Assembly (NCBI RefSeq): GCF_002813775.1
Contig: NZ_CP020370.1
Coordinates: 2,195,501 to 2,259,500, forward strand
Length of the DNA stretch: 64,000 bases
Direction of reading: 5' to 3'
From: Candidatus Thiodictyon syntrophicum
GTDB taxonomy: Bacteria; Pseudomonadota; Gammaproteobacteria; Chromatiales; Chromatiaceae
This document shows, piece by piece, positions 50,397 to 60,389 of this stretch. The first letter of the stretch is position 1; each line of letters opens with the position of its first letter. The position numbers and the translations under genes are program-made. The notes under the pieces are model-generated. The model ran no database searches, had not been told where the DNA came from, and saw only the letters and a list, made by a program, of their open reading frames with translations.

Positions 50397-52711
50397 ATGG
50401 CGACCGTTTTTTCAGAACAGGACATTAAACTCCTTGGCTATGCTAACCCACAGCGTGTGGAAACGAGTGCTGGCGATCCCTGGGTAATATTCCGTGCTAC
50501 GGCGACTGCTGGATTGGAAACGATTGATACCGCGTTTCTCTATCTGAAATCTGACTGCACGATAGAAAACGCTCAGCGTGCGACCGAGGCTATACGATCT
50601 GACCGGCACGCATATGTTATTATTCCAAAGTCATTGAGAATATCTATTGATCGCCTGAAAGGTATTTGCGGAAAGCAAACGCCTGTATTTGTACATGAGG
50701 ATCTAATTTGGGAAAAAATACACAATATTTTTTTGGATTATATCACATCTTTAGAACAGGGGATCGTTACAGAGCAATATTACGTTCCGCCCCGTTCTAC
50801 AAATGAGGAAATTGGAGACCGACTTGCGGACGTGACCCAGGATTATCTCACAAGAAAGCAGCCTTCTGAAGATGGAACGCTATTCGTATTGGCGGCATTC
50901 GCTGGTGTTGGCAAGACCACATTATCACGATATTTGGTAAAGAGACTTGCAACCAGCGTCGCGAAGAATAGAACAATACCTGTTTATGTCGAGTCTTCGC
51001 ACTGGGGCCGGCTTCACCTGGAATCGGTGGATGAGCTGTGGGAAATCATTGATAATTCGTTGCGCGCATTCAGCCACACGTTGAGAATACCAGAGGATTT
51101 GTTTCAGCACGCATTGAAACAGGGCTACATTGCCTTCATATTCGACGGCTTTGACGAGTTATGCGGGCATAAGTCGCTCATTTCGCTCCGTCGGCCGTCT
51201 TAGAGGGTCTGGCTGACATTACCAGACAGTCGAGCGCCAGGATCGTTATCACTACCAGGACACTCTATTGGGATTCCGAAATAAAAGACCCTCCAGAGAA
51301 TGTAAGAAAAGAGGAGATTAACTACTTTAACACGCAGCAAGCAAAGGGGTATTTCAACAAGTTCTTCCACGATGACAAGAAGAAACTCCAGAGTGCCTTA
51401 AGCCAGTATAGCGAACTTGTGGCTGGATCATCTCGGCCGAAGGAACTTGGGGGGGTTCGGAGTCAATTTGTTAATCTGCCATTGTGTGTGGCAATGGTCG
51501 CCGAGCATGTCCGCCAAGGTGGTACTCCGATAGCAGCGCGAGGGACTAGACAACTTTTAGAGAATATTCTGGGACAAATCTGTGACCGTGAGGTAGGTCG
51601 CAAGAAACTTCAGACGAAGGCCGCTGATCAACTGTCCGCTTTTAGGGAAGTGGCGCTTTCTGAATCAGGTACAAACCCGGAGTTCGCACTTCAGATCCTT
51701 GAAGCTGCAGGAATAGCGGCGTCAGATATGGGCAAGATGGTCGATCATCCATTGCTTAATGTTGGCCATGACGGCAATTACCGATTCAGCTTTGATTTCT
51801 TAGCTTCTTATCTCAGGGCACTGCACATTGCAGACGCGATCTCTAACATGGGCGTCGCGCCAAGCAGTAGTATCTGGCCGTTCCTACGCGAGGAGGCGAA
51901 TGGCAAAGGGTTTATACTGGAACATCTCGAGTCGCTGTTGGAACCGGAGGCCGTAGATTCGGTTGGCGGCTTAGTCGCATCAGTACCGTTGAAGTACCGA
52001 GAATCGCAGAGCTTCTTGCTTCATGTTGTACTTGATCTCATACGGACCGACGCCAATATAGTAACAGGCGTGGAGCGGACAGAGCGATTGTTTACTGCCG
52101 TCTTTGGCGCCGATTTCACCGTCGCAAAGAAGGTGACAGGCCTGTACTTAACTGGCCCGTTTGATGCGCTCGATTTATCCGGCGTCATTTTTTCTGGCTG
52201 TCGTTTTGAAGACGTGACTTTGCGAAACTGCCGTGCTGACAGAAATACGAAATTTGAGCGTTGTGCGTTTGTTGGGGAATTCGAGTTCCAACCTGAATCC
52301 TGCAAGAGAGAGGGATGGAGTCTCGTAACGATGGTGGATTGCGATATTGCATTTCCCGCAAGCCTGATTTGGGACGGCGTGATTGAGAGCGACTTTGCAT
52401 CGCGAGCTGAACTGGTGAAAGATGCCGTTCGTCTTGGTCTAAGCAAATTTTGGTGTAATGGGCGCTTAAAAACCAGTTTGTGGAGAGCGGATTGGGCGAA
52501 AGGCTTGCTTGGTCGCTCCGGATACTGCAAACCCTTGTTAGAGGCGATGCTAAAATCCGGCTTGGTGCAGGAAGTAACCATCAGCGGGGTCCCGGAAGGA
52601 GGGCTCGCCTTCCGCAGAGAATCGCTTTTTGATCTGCAAAAGTTCATGGATAACCAACAGATGATTGGCAAGGTCTTGGAAACTTACAACACAATGCTCG
52701 GAGACTCATGA
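50397..52711 (+). pseudogene. NACHT-type NTPase gene with an internal frameshift
   Basis: The first frame (50397-51203) encodes an unclassified N-terminal domain and the NACHT start, with Walker A AAFAGVGKTTLS near residue 180 and Walker B IAFIFDGFDEL near 250. It then runs into a stop. The continuation is one frame away: from about 51179 the other frame reads AHFAPSAVLEGLADITRQ, then RIVITTRTLYW, the next conserved NACHT motif, and stays open to 52711 with pentapeptide-like repeats (LSGVIFSGCRFEDVTLRNC). One base gained or lost near 51170-51185 explains it. AGGAAAG precedes the ATG. The gene is clearly AT-richer than its surroundings. Intact relatives are anti-phage STAND proteins. Confidence 0.8.
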
Positions 52712-52892
52712 GCAACCCCGGGTAGGGCGATCAAGACCAATGTTTCAGGAAGACCGAGCGCCGCAGCATCTATTTCTCGATAGCATTATGCGTTAGGAAA
52801 ACGTATCTGTTGCCGCTCCAGTTGCCCAAGTTCCCGCGCGACACTGGAGCGCGAGAACTAGCCACACGATCACCCCAAGTAGTAGTGACGCC

Positions 52893-53102
52893 ATGCCCTC
52901 CGCCACCCTCTCCAGTAAGTTCCAACTTGCCATCCCCAAGCCCATCTGCGACGAGTTGGGTCTCCATGTGGGGCAACGCTTCGCGATCATCCCCAAGGGC
53001 CGGGGCATCGAACTGGTGCCGCTACCGTCTTTGGATGAGGCACGCGGCTTGCTGAAAGGCGCAGATCCAACTGGTTACCGGGATCGCGAGGATCGGTATT
53101 GA
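52893..53102 (+). CDS. vapB: AbrB/MazE-type antitoxin
   Basis: The 69-residue protein has the swapped-hairpin AbrB pattern SATLSSKFQLAIPKPICDEL, LHVGQRFAIIPKGRGIELVP and an acidic tail for toxin binding (DPTGYRDREDRY). It should bind its own promoter and the PIN toxin encoded next. The stop overlaps the vapC start (TGATG). Confidence 0.85.
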   Translation: MPSATLSSKFQLAIPKPICDELGLHVGQRFAIIPKGRGIELVPLPSLDEARGLLKGADPTGYRDREDRY

Positions 53103-53506
53103 TGGCGCTACTGGTGGACACTTGCGGCTGGATCGAATGGCTCACGGACGACACTCTGGCGGAATCCTTCCGGCCCTACTTGGAGAACATCGATCGACTT
53201 GTGGTGCCCACTGCAATCCAGTTCGAGCTTTACAAATGGGTCTGTAGGGAACGCGATAGCGAACAGGCGCTACGGGTCATCGCCCTGACGGAACAAGGCC
53301 GGGTAATCCCACTGTCCACCGCGTTGGCCCTCTATGCCGCGGAACTGGCTATCGAACACAAACTCTCCTTCGCCGACGCAATCATTTACGCCACGGCGCG
53401 TCAGGCCGATGTGCAACTCGTCACGTCTGACGACCATTTTGAAGGTCTACCCTGGGTCATATACTTCCCGAAGAAGCCGCGCGGTGAGGGGCCTTTGGCG
53501 GACTGA
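53102..53506 (+). CDS. vapC: PIN-domain toxin VapC
   Basis: This 134-residue PIN-domain ribonuclease has the acidic residues D6 (LLVDTCGW), E42 (FELYKW), D91 (SFADAIIYATA) and D109/D110 (VTSDDHF), so the active site is intact. It forms a normal vapBC operon with the preceding antitoxin. The ATG at 53102 is preferred to the TTG one codon earlier because of the coupling overlap. Confidence 0.88.
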   Translation: MALLVDTCGWIEWLTDDTLAESFRPYLENIDRLVVPTAIQFELYKWVCRERDSEQALRVIALTEQGRVIPLSTALALYAAELAIEHKLSFADAIIYATARQADVQLVTSDDHFEGLPWVIYFPKKPRGEGPLAD

Positions 53507-53577
53507 TTCGATATGCCGACCCGGGTCCAACACGGTTTCTGGGGCGTAAGAGCAAGAGCGGCGAGGCGGCCGGCACC

Positions 53578-54174
53578 TCACTCCTGAATGCGGATCGGCG
53601 TCCCGTCCCGGACCAGGCGCCAGATCTCCTCGATCTCCTGGTCATTGACGGCGATGCAGCCGTTGGTCCAGTCCCGCCGTTGATACTCCGCCCGGACCAC
53701 CGGCGACGTAACGTAGTTGGGCAACCCGTGCACCATGATGCTGCCGCCCGGGCTGACGCCCAGTGCCTTCGCCAGTTGCACGTCCTGCGCGTTGGGGTAG
53801 GACACATGGATGGCCCGGTGGTAGTCACTGTTCGGCTTGCGCCAATCCAGGACATAGTCCCCGACCGGGGTGCGCTTGTCGCCCTCCTGCATCTTGTGGC
53901 CCGCCGGGTTTGCGCCCAGGGCGACCCGGTATTCCTTCAGCACCTTGCCGTTCTTCAGCAATTGCAGCTTGCGCTCCGACTTCTTCACCAACACCCGGTC
54001 CGCGTAGGCGACCTTGGTGGTCGCCTGCTCACCCCCGCAGCCGCCCAGCGTCAGGGCATAGACCGCGGCAAGCGCGGCAGCGAGGCCAAGGCCGACGCGG
54101 CCGGTCCTGCGCGGACCGGGGCGCGCGCGGCGCTGGGTTGAACGGCGGGCGGTGCGGATGGCGTCGTCACACAT
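53578..54174 (-). CDS. L,D-transpeptidase (YkuD domain) lipoprotein
   Basis: The 198-residue protein has a basic N-terminus, a membrane segment and a lipobox (LTLGGC, C46). The YkuD domain follows with RKLQLLKNGKVLKEYRVALG, TPVGDYVLD, H148 in IMVHGLPN and the catalytic C172 in DWTNGCIAV. Such enzymes make 3-3 peptidoglycan cross-links or attach lipoproteins. The start at 54174 gives an ordinary signal; 28 further in-frame codons upstream are less likely to be coding. Confidence 0.88.
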   Translation of the reverse strand: MCDDAIRTARRSTQRRARPGPRRTGRVGLGLAAALAAVYALTLGGCGGEQATTKVAYADRVLVKKSERKLQLLKNGKVLKEYRVALGANPAGHKMQEGDKRTPVGDYVLDWRKPNSDYHRAIHVSYPNAQDVQLAKALGVSPGGSIMVHGLPNYVTSPVVRAEYQRRDWTNGCIAVNDQEIEEIWRLVRDGTPIRIQE

Positions 54175-54275
54175 GGGTCTGGTCCCCCAGATTGGCGGCA
54201 GGGTGCCGGAACTAGAAACTACACGGAGAATTCTAGGTAACGCGCTGAGAATAAACAACCTCGTTTCGTCGCTTT

Positions 54276-55472
54276 TCAGGACCCGGGCAAGACGCGCAGG
54301 AACAGGGTCTTGAGATAGGCGGTCTCCGGGATCGCCGGATGGACCGGGTGGTCGGGCCCCTGCTGGCCGGTCTCCAGGAGTTGCAGGAAGCGTCCGGCGC
54401 GCCGCCCGGCCTGCTGCACGGTGCGCAGGAAGGCGTCGCGGTTCATGTGGAAGGAGCAGGAAGAGGTGACCAGGAGCCCGCCGGGGGCCAGCAGTTCGAT
54501 GCCCAGCCGGTTGAGTCGGGCATAGGCCTGCACACCCTCCTTCTCGTCCTTGCGGCGCTTGATGAAGGCCGGGGGATCGAGGATCACGGTGTCGAACTGC
54601 CGACCCTCGTCGCGCAGGGCGCGCAGGACCTCGAAGGCGTCACCCTGGAGGGGGTGGACCCGGGCGGCAAACCCATTGCGCTGTGCGTTGTCCGCCACAC
54701 GTTCCAGGGCGCTGTGTGAACTGTCCACACAGGTCACGTCATCGGCCCCCAGGGCGGCGGCGCGCAGCCCCCAGGCGCCGCTATAGCTGCAGACATCGAG
54801 TACCCGCTCGCCCACCCCATAGCGGGCCAGGCGGGTGCGATTCTCCGCCTGGTCGAAGAACCAGCCGGTCTTCTGGCCGGTGATCGGGGCGACCACGAAA
54901 TCGAGGTCGTGCTCGGTCAGGATCAGCGCGTCCCCGGGGTCGCCCAGGATGGTCTCCACCCCCTGGGCCAGGCCCTCCAGTTCACGCACTGAAGTGTCGT
55001 TGCGCAGCACGATGGCGCTGGGCTTGAGCACCTGCTCCAGGGCGGCCAGGACCTCCCCGCGCACCCGTTCCATACCGGCGGTGGTGAACTGGACCCCGAG
55101 CAGATCGCCGTAGCGGTCGACGACCAGTCCCGGCAGACCGTCGCTCTCCCCGAAGACCAGGCGGTAGAAGGGACGCTGGTACAGCCGTTCGCGCAACGCG
55201 AGCGCATCGTGGATACGCGCCAGCCACAGGGCCGGGGTCAGGGGGCGGTTGCGCTCCCGGCTGACCAGGCGGGCGCAGATCAGCGAATGCGGGTTGACAT
55301 AGCCGTGGCCGATCCAGCGCTCATGGTCGCTCAAGACCTCCACCGGCGCCCCCGGTGTCAGGTCCTTGAGCGGGGTCGCCTGAGTGTCCACCTCATTGCT
55401 GTAGACCCAGCAATGGCCGGCGAGCAGGCGGCGTTCCTGGTCTTTGCGCAGCAGCAGCGGCATGGGTTTCAT
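54276..55472 (-). CDS. RlmI-like 23S rRNA cytosine methyltransferase
   Basis: The 398-residue protein has an N-terminal PUA domain (MPLLLRKDQERRLLAGHCWV, APVEVLSDHERWIGHGYVN), a middle domain (FGESDGLPGLVVDRYGDLL) and a Rossmann methyltransferase domain (VLDVCSYSGAWGLRAAALGA, VILDPPAFIK, TSSCSFHM). Length and layout equal E. coli RlmI (m5C1962 of 23S rRNA), but close paralogues exist. AGGA lies 9 bases before the ATG at 55472. Confidence 0.85.
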   Translation of the reverse strand: MKPMPLLLRKDQERRLLAGHCWVYSNEVDTQATPLKDLTPGAPVEVLSDHERWIGHGYVNPHSLICARLVSRERNRPLTPALWLARIHDALALRERLYQRPFYRLVFGESDGLPGLVVDRYGDLLGVQFTTAGMERVRGEVLAALEQVLKPSAIVLRNDTSVRELEGLAQGVETILGDPGDALILTEHDLDFVVAPITGQKTGWFFDQAENRTRLARYGVGERVLDVCSYSGAWGLRAAALGADDVTCVDSSHSALERVADNAQRNGFAARVHPLQGDAFEVLRALRDEGRQFDTVILDPPAFIKRRKDEKEGVQAYARLNRLGIELLAPGGLLVTSSCSFHMNRDAFLRTVQQAGRRAGRFLQLLETGQQGPDHPVHPAIPETAYLKTLFLRVLPGS

Positions 55473-55574
55473 GGGGGTGGTCCTGTGGTTCCGGGTAGGG
55501 GAGGGGGCTCGCGCCAACCGGTAAGGATACCATCGACGGGCGCCGCTCCCGAGCGGCCGACGGCAAGAGGGTGC

Positions 55575-55744
55575 GATCAGAACTGATGTGGTGACCGGGA
55601 TCCCGGGTACGCTGTGGTTTTCGTTGTCGTTGTCGTTGTCGTTGTCGTAATCGAATAATCCGACTACGACTACGACAACGACAACGACAACGACGCCCGG
55701 TTCGTCAGAACGTCCGGTAGCTGTAGGGTACGCATCGCGTACCC
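55575..55744. repeat. (GTCGTT)n palindromic element, family A copy 2
   Basis: The element begins GATCAGAACTGATGTG and holds CCGGGTACGCTG, GTCGTT hexamers ending GTAATCG, CGACTACGACTACGAC with AACGAC units, AGAACGTCCGGTAGCTGTAG and GGGTACGCATCGCGTACCC. It is the reverse complement of the copy at 19534-19726 in module order. The terminal repeat expected at the right end is missing; it stops next to the MltD-like gene. Confidence 0.85.
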
Positions 55745-55750
55745 GGCGCC

Positions 55751-57895
55751 TCAGGTCCCGACCTTGAGCTTCTGTCCCGGGCGCACGTTGTTCTCGTTGG
55801 GGCCCATCTTGTTCAACCGCCGCAGTTCAGCCACCGAGATGCCGCTGGCACTGGCGACCCGGTACAGGGTCTCCTGGGATTTCACCACGTGGTACTTGGC
55901 ATTGGCTGCGGCTTCCGACTTCCCGCCCTTAGCAGTCTTGGCCTCGGCGTTGCTGCCCTTGGCGCCGGCCTTGGCCGTCTTGGCGTCGGCCTTGTCGCCC
56001 TTCGCCTCGGCCTTCGCGGTCTTGGCGTCGGCCTTATCGCCCTTCGCCGCGGCCTTGGCGGTCTTGGCATCCGCCTTGTCGCCCTTCGACGCGGCCTTGG
56101 CGGTCTTGGCCTCGGCCTTGTCGCCCTTCGCCTCGGCCTTCGCGGTCTTGGCCCCCGCCTTGTCGCCCTTCGCTGCGGCCTTGGCGGTCTTGGCCTCGGC
56201 CCTGTCGTCTCTTGCCTCGGCCTTGACGCCCTTGGTGTCCGTCTTGGCGGTCTTCAACTCGGCCCTGGCACGCGGTGCCGGTGCCTTGGCGGGCTTCGCC
56301 TCGGCCTCGGCGACGACGGCCTCAGCCGCGGCCCGCGCCTTGGCCTTGGCGGCCCTGGTCTGCGAGGCGGTCGGCCTGGACTCCGCCCGGGCGGCCCTGA
56401 CGGGTTCCGGCCACTCGTCCGGCACGTCCTCCAGTGCGGGCCTGGATTGGACCCTGGCGGGATTGGGTTCAACCATGGCCAGCATTGGTTCGATCGGCGG
56501 CCCGGCCGGCTGCACACGTGCGGCGTAGGCCGGGTCGCGGGCGGGCAGGTCCGCGAAGTCCGGCTCCGCCTCGGTCGCCCGCAAGGCCATGGAGGTCGCC
56601 GCGGCCACCGGCTCGGCCATGGGTTTGGCGCTATCGCGCGCGGCGATGGCGTCGCCGGAGTAGGACGGCTGGCCGCCGCCCCGCGCCAGACTGCCGGCGG
56701 GCACCCACACGGTACTGCCGGCGGGTAACGCGGTCCGCCCGTCGCGGGCAGCACCGCGCCAATGCGCGTTCAGACCGGCGAGGCTCCCGCTGGAGATCCC
56801 GTAGCGGCGCGCCAACTGATCGGCGGGCGTGGCGCTGGCCAGGACCAGACGGTCATGGGGCCAGGGTGTCTCGTAGCGCACGCCCTCCGGGAAATAGCGT
56901 GCCGGATGGCTGGCCACCTCGCGGGCGGCGATGAACTCCGCGTAATAGTTGCGCGAGGCGAACTTGAACGCCTTGCCCTGATAGTTCTTGACGATGCGCC
57001 CGAAGTCGTGGCCGAACTGCGCCTTGGCATTGGCCATGCCGCCCTGGCCATGGTTGTAGCTGGTGATTGCGAGCGGCCAACTGCCCAGGCGTTTGTGCGC
57101 CTGGGACAGATAGCGCGCGGCCCCGTCGGCGGACACGATGGGGTCCATGCGATCGTCCACCGCGCCGTTCACCTGCATGTAGGCGCGGCCGGTGGCCGGC
57201 ATGAACTGCCAGACCCCGGTGGCGCCGGCGCTGGAGACCGCATTGGTCTGGAACGACGACTCCACATGGGGCAGGTAGGCCAGGTCCTCCGGCAGCCCGG
57301 CACGCCGCATGGAGTCGCGGAAGGCCTTGTCGTAGCGGCCGCTGATCTCCAGCCCGCGGCGGAAGCGATCACGCAGCCCGCGCTGGCTGCGCACCCGCTC
57401 GGCGGCCCCATAGACACCGCGGGCGCCGCCGTCCTGCTCGAACTTGGCGAGCAGTACCCGGTCCTGCGCCGTCAGGGTCTGGTTGCCGGACAGGCGGCGC
57501 TCCAGTTCGCGCACCTGACCCTTGTAATACTCCAGACGGTCGCGGACGAAGGCGCGCTGCATCTCGCTGTAGCCTTCCTGAGTCGCGCCGGGCAGTTCCG
57601 CGACCTCGTAGATCACGCCCATGTGCTCGTCGTCGTGGATGGCGACCTTGTTGCGGCCCCAGACCCCGTAGACGTTGCGCCAGAAGTTCACGTTCGGCCC
57701 GATCTCCGGCGGCACCGGGAAGTCCGCCGAGGAGCCCACCGGCCCTTGGTTCATGGCGGCTTCCCGCTGGTCGCCCCCGCCGCCGCAGCCCCCCAGGGAC
57801 AGCAGGGCGATCAGGGCCAGGACCCCAACCAGAAGTGACACGGCGCGCCAGTGACGTGCCCGTCCAATAGTGAAAATAGATAAAGCCTCAGTCAT
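55751..57895 (-). CDS. MltD-like lytic transglycosylase with LysM domain and Lys/Ala repeats
   Basis: The 714-residue lipoprotein (SLGGC, C37) has an SLT domain with catalytic glutamate near residue 212 (HVESSFQTNAVSSAGATGVW, then QFMPATGRAY), a LysM-like segment near 360-400 and a C-terminal LysM (VKSQETLYRVASASGISVAE). The region between, about residues 555-655, is a repeat of AEAKGDKADAKTAK units, lysine/alanine-rich and probably disordered. It cleaves glycan strands; the cationic repeat could bind wall polymers. E. coli MltD is only 452 residues and lacks the repeat. Confidence 0.88.
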   Translation of the reverse strand: MTEALSIFTIGRARHWRAVSLLVGVLALIALLSLGGCGGGGDQREAAMNQGPVGSSADFPVPPEIGPNVNFWRNVYGVWGRNKVAIHDDEHMGVIYEVAELPGATQEGYSEMQRAFVRDRLEYYKGQVRELERRLSGNQTLTAQDRVLLAKFEQDGGARGVYGAAERVRSQRGLRDRFRRGLEISGRYDKAFRDSMRRAGLPEDLAYLPHVESSFQTNAVSSAGATGVWQFMPATGRAYMQVNGAVDDRMDPIVSADGAARYLSQAHKRLGSWPLAITSYNHGQGGMANAKAQFGHDFGRIVKNYQGKAFKFASRNYYAEFIAAREVASHPARYFPEGVRYETPWPHDRLVLASATPADQLARRYGISSGSLAGLNAHWRGAARDGRTALPAGSTVWVPAGSLARGGGQPSYSGDAIAARDSAKPMAEPVAAATSMALRATEAEPDFADLPARDPAYAARVQPAGPPIEPMLAMVEPNPARVQSRPALEDVPDEWPEPVRAARAESRPTASQTRAAKAKARAAAEAVVAEAEAKPAKAPAPRARAELKTAKTDTKGVKAEARDDRAEAKTAKAAAKGDKAGAKTAKAEAKGDKAEAKTAKAASKGDKADAKTAKAAAKGDKADAKTAKAEAKGDKADAKTAKAGAKGSNAEAKTAKGGKSEAAANAKYHVVKSQETLYRVASASGISVAELRRLNKMGPNENNVRPGQKLKVGT

Positions 57896-58147
57896 GCTCG
57901 CAGTTCCCCCCCGGGTGTGACATGGCTGGCCGACGGCCAGTGGCGGTAAATGCGAAATCTTCGCCGATCAGCCCCTTGGAAGCAATCCTTGAGACGCCTT
58001 TGAGATGCCGCGAAAAGGCCCCGCAAAGAGGTCCAGTGGGCACTTGCGGGGTGACTCAGGCCCATCATCACGGCCGGGACGCCGGTCGCCAGGGCAGGGC
58101 AGTCAAGTGGCGAACCGGCATGACGGCGCGGGCGCCAACGCGACGCC

Positions 58148-58738
58148 CTAGTCGCCGCCCAGCGGGTCCAGCCCCTCGGTCTCCAGCAGCGTGATCAGCC
58201 GGATCAGCGGCAACCCGATGAGCGCGCTGGGGTCCTCCCCCTCCAGACGGGCGAAGAGCGCGATCCCCAGCCCCTCCGACTTGAAGCTGCCCGCGCAGTC
58301 GTAGGGCCGCTCGCGGTCCAGATAGGCCTCGATGCGCGCCCGCGTCAGGCGGCGGAAGTGGACACGGAAGGGCTCCACCAGCGTCTGGGTGCGCCCGGTG
58401 ATGGCGTTGAGCACGCACAGCCCCGTCTGGAACACCAGGGTGCGCCCGGAGGCGAGTTCCAATTGGGCGATGGCCCGCTCCCGGTTGCCGGGCTTGCCGA
58501 GTACCTGGTCATCGATACAGGCGACCTGATCCGAGCCGATGATGATCGCCTCCGGGTGCCCGGCCGCCACCGCCACCGCCTTGGCCTCGGCCAGGCGCAG
58601 CACCATAACCTGGGGCGGCTCGTCGGGCCGACGGTCCTCCGCGACCGCGGGGGCCGCGGTCGTGAAGGGCAGCCCCAACCGCTCCAGCAGGGCGCGGCGA
58701 AAGGGTGAGGTCGAGGCGAGGATCAGTGGCTGGTTCAT
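58148..58738 (-). CDS. Maf-family nucleotide pyrophosphatase (YceF type)
   Basis: The 196-residue protein has the Maf start LILASTSPFRRALLERLGL and the active-site strand IIGSDQVACIDDQVLGKPGN. The SDQV form with this spacing is that of the YceF subgroup, which hydrolyses 7-methyl-GTP and prevents its entry into RNA. CAGSFKSEGLGI, further on, is also typical of that subgroup. It is divergent from the secreted repeat protein gene. Confidence 0.9.
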   Translation of the reverse strand: MNQPLILASTSPFRRALLERLGLPFTTAAPAVAEDRRPDEPPQVMVLRLAEAKAVAVAAGHPEAIIIGSDQVACIDDQVLGKPGNRERAIAQLELASGRTLVFQTGLCVLNAITGRTQTLVEPFRVHFRRLTRARIEAYLDRERPYDCAGSFKSEGLGIALFARLEGEDPSALIGLPLIRLITLLETEGLDPLGGD

Positions 58739-58905
58739 GGTGGTAGCAAATCGGCTTGGGGTTGGCCGGCGATGGCCGGCCCTGGTCGCGCTATCCTAAG
58801 CCGTCCGCGCGCCCGCGGCATCTGGTCCCGCGTCGTCGGCGGGATTAGCATCATGCCGGTTTCGGACCCACCCACCACACCGCACGACCATTGGGAGCAC
58901 CCGCG

Positions 58906-60114
58906 ATGACGAGTTACACCCTGCCCCTGCTGGGGCTTCTGATCCTCGCGCCGCTGCCGGCCGGCGCCGCCCCTGACCAGGGCGCGCCGGACACCCCGGG
59001 CACGGCAGCCGAGCGGGCCGCCGCAGCGCAGCAGCGGGACGCCCCGGCGGCCAAGTCCGAAGCCAAGCCCAAGTCCAAAGAGGAGGCCCCGGCCGCGACG
59101 GCGGGCAGGTCCGACGCCAAGCCCGAGTCCAAACAGGAAGCTCCGGCTGCGACCAAGGGCAAGCCCGAGTCCAAAGAGGAAGCGCCGGCCGCGACCAAGG
59201 ACAAGTCCGAGTCGAAAGAGGAAGGTCCGGCCGCGACCAAGGGCAAGCCCGAGTCCAAAGAGGAGGCTCCGGCCGCGACCAAGGGCAAGCCCGAGTCCAA
59301 AGAGGAGGCTCCGGCCGCGACCAAGGGCAAGCCCGAGTCCAAAGAGGAGGCTCCGGCCGCGATCAAGGGCAAGTCCGAGTCGAAAGAGGCAGCCCCGGCC
59401 GCGACCAAGGGCAAGCCCAAGGACGGCGCCGCCGCCCAGCCCGCGGCGACGAAGGAGGAGCCCCCCGCGCCCCCGCCCCCTCAGGCCGTGGTCGACCCGG
59501 CAGCCGCGGCGGCTGCCACCACGGCCGCTACCGGCTATCTTACGGCGCTGAAGGAAAAGGGGTTCGCCGCCGCCCCGGCCTGGCTGCACCCGGCCGCGCT
59601 GGCGCGCTTCAAGGACCTGGTCATGCCGCGTCTCAAGGACGAACAGGCGCGCGGTACCCGCACCCTGCTCAACGCCACCTTCGGACGGGATGCCGGCTAC
59701 CCCGCCGCCGCCGCCGCCGACCCGGCCGATTTCCTGACCCGCTTCGCCCGCCTCATCAGCGCCCGCGAGCCGGACGCCGCCCCCCGCTTCAGCGGCCTCA
59801 CCCCCCTCGGCGTCCTGCGCGAGGGCGAGCAACTGCATGTGCTGATAAGGCTCACCCTGGGCGGTGGACCCGAGGCCGTCGAGCGCATCGAGGTCGTCTC
59901 GCTCCTGCCCCAGGACAAGGACTTGAAGGTCTTGCTCGACGGCCGCCTGCAATCCCTGGCAAGCACCCTGGGCAGCCAGCCCCGCACGGACGGCCCGCGC
60001 GGCCCCCAACTCCGCCTGGAGCCGCTCCCCGAGGGCCTGCCCCCGGCCCCCGCTGCGCCCGCGGGACCGGCCGGCCCCCAGCCCACGCCGCCGACGCTGC
60101 CCGCGCCGCGCTGA
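58906..60114 (+). CDS. Secreted protein with 14-residue KGKPESKEEAPAAT repeats
   Basis: The 402-residue protein has a signal peptide (LPLLGLLILAPLPAGAAP) and then about ten degenerate copies of KGKPESKEEAPAAT at residues 45-175, encoded by near-identical 42-bp units. A proline-rich joint and a folded C-terminal domain of about 150 residues follow (AATGYLTALKEKGFAAAPAW, FTRFARLIS-like), which I cannot name. The charged repeat is probably an extended periplasmic stalk. GGGAG lies 8 bases before the ATG at 58906. Confidence 0.7.
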   Translation: MTSYTLPLLGLLILAPLPAGAAPDQGAPDTPGTAAERAAAAQQRDAPAAKSEAKPKSKEEAPAATAGRSDAKPESKQEAPAATKGKPESKEEAPAATKDKSESKEEGPAATKGKPESKEEAPAATKGKPESKEEAPAATKGKPESKEEAPAAIKGKSESKEAAPAATKGKPKDGAAAQPAATKEEPPAPPPPQAVVDPAAAAAATTAATGYLTALKEKGFAAAPAWLHPAALARFKDLVMPRLKDEQARGTRTLLNATFGRDAGYPAAAAADPADFLTRFARLISAREPDAAPRFSGLTPLGVLREGEQLHVLIRLTLGGGPEAVERIEVVSLLPQDKDLKVLLDGRLQSLASTLGSQPRTDGPRGPQLRLEPLPEGLPPAPAAPAGPAGPQPTPPTLPAPR

Positions 60115-60389
60115 CCGCGGGCGCATCGTCTCGCCAGACCTTGAGTTCTATTCCCAGGGTCACCGCACCATAGTGCGGACACAGGTCCATGCGCCCGGAG
60201 CCGATGGCATAGTTCTCTCGTTCCCACGCTCCAGCGTGGGAATGCAGTCCGGCCGCTCCAGCGGCCCGTCATCCGCAAGCGGGCGCGGGACCGGCTGAAG
60301 CCTCGACCTCCTGGGCGCTCGCGCCCCAACCGGAGGTCGAGGCTTCAGCCGGACGGGGTGCCGAAGGCGCTCGGACGATTCCTCTCCGG
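60115..60389. repeat. Palindromes between convergent genes
   Basis: GTTCCCACGCTCCAGCGTGG (about 60221) and the pair GGCTGAAGCCTCGACCTC (60293-60310) with GAGGTCGAGGCTTCAGCC (60333-60350) form strong hairpins. The latter belongs to the family next to the retroelement template. No gene is visible. Confidence 0.7.
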
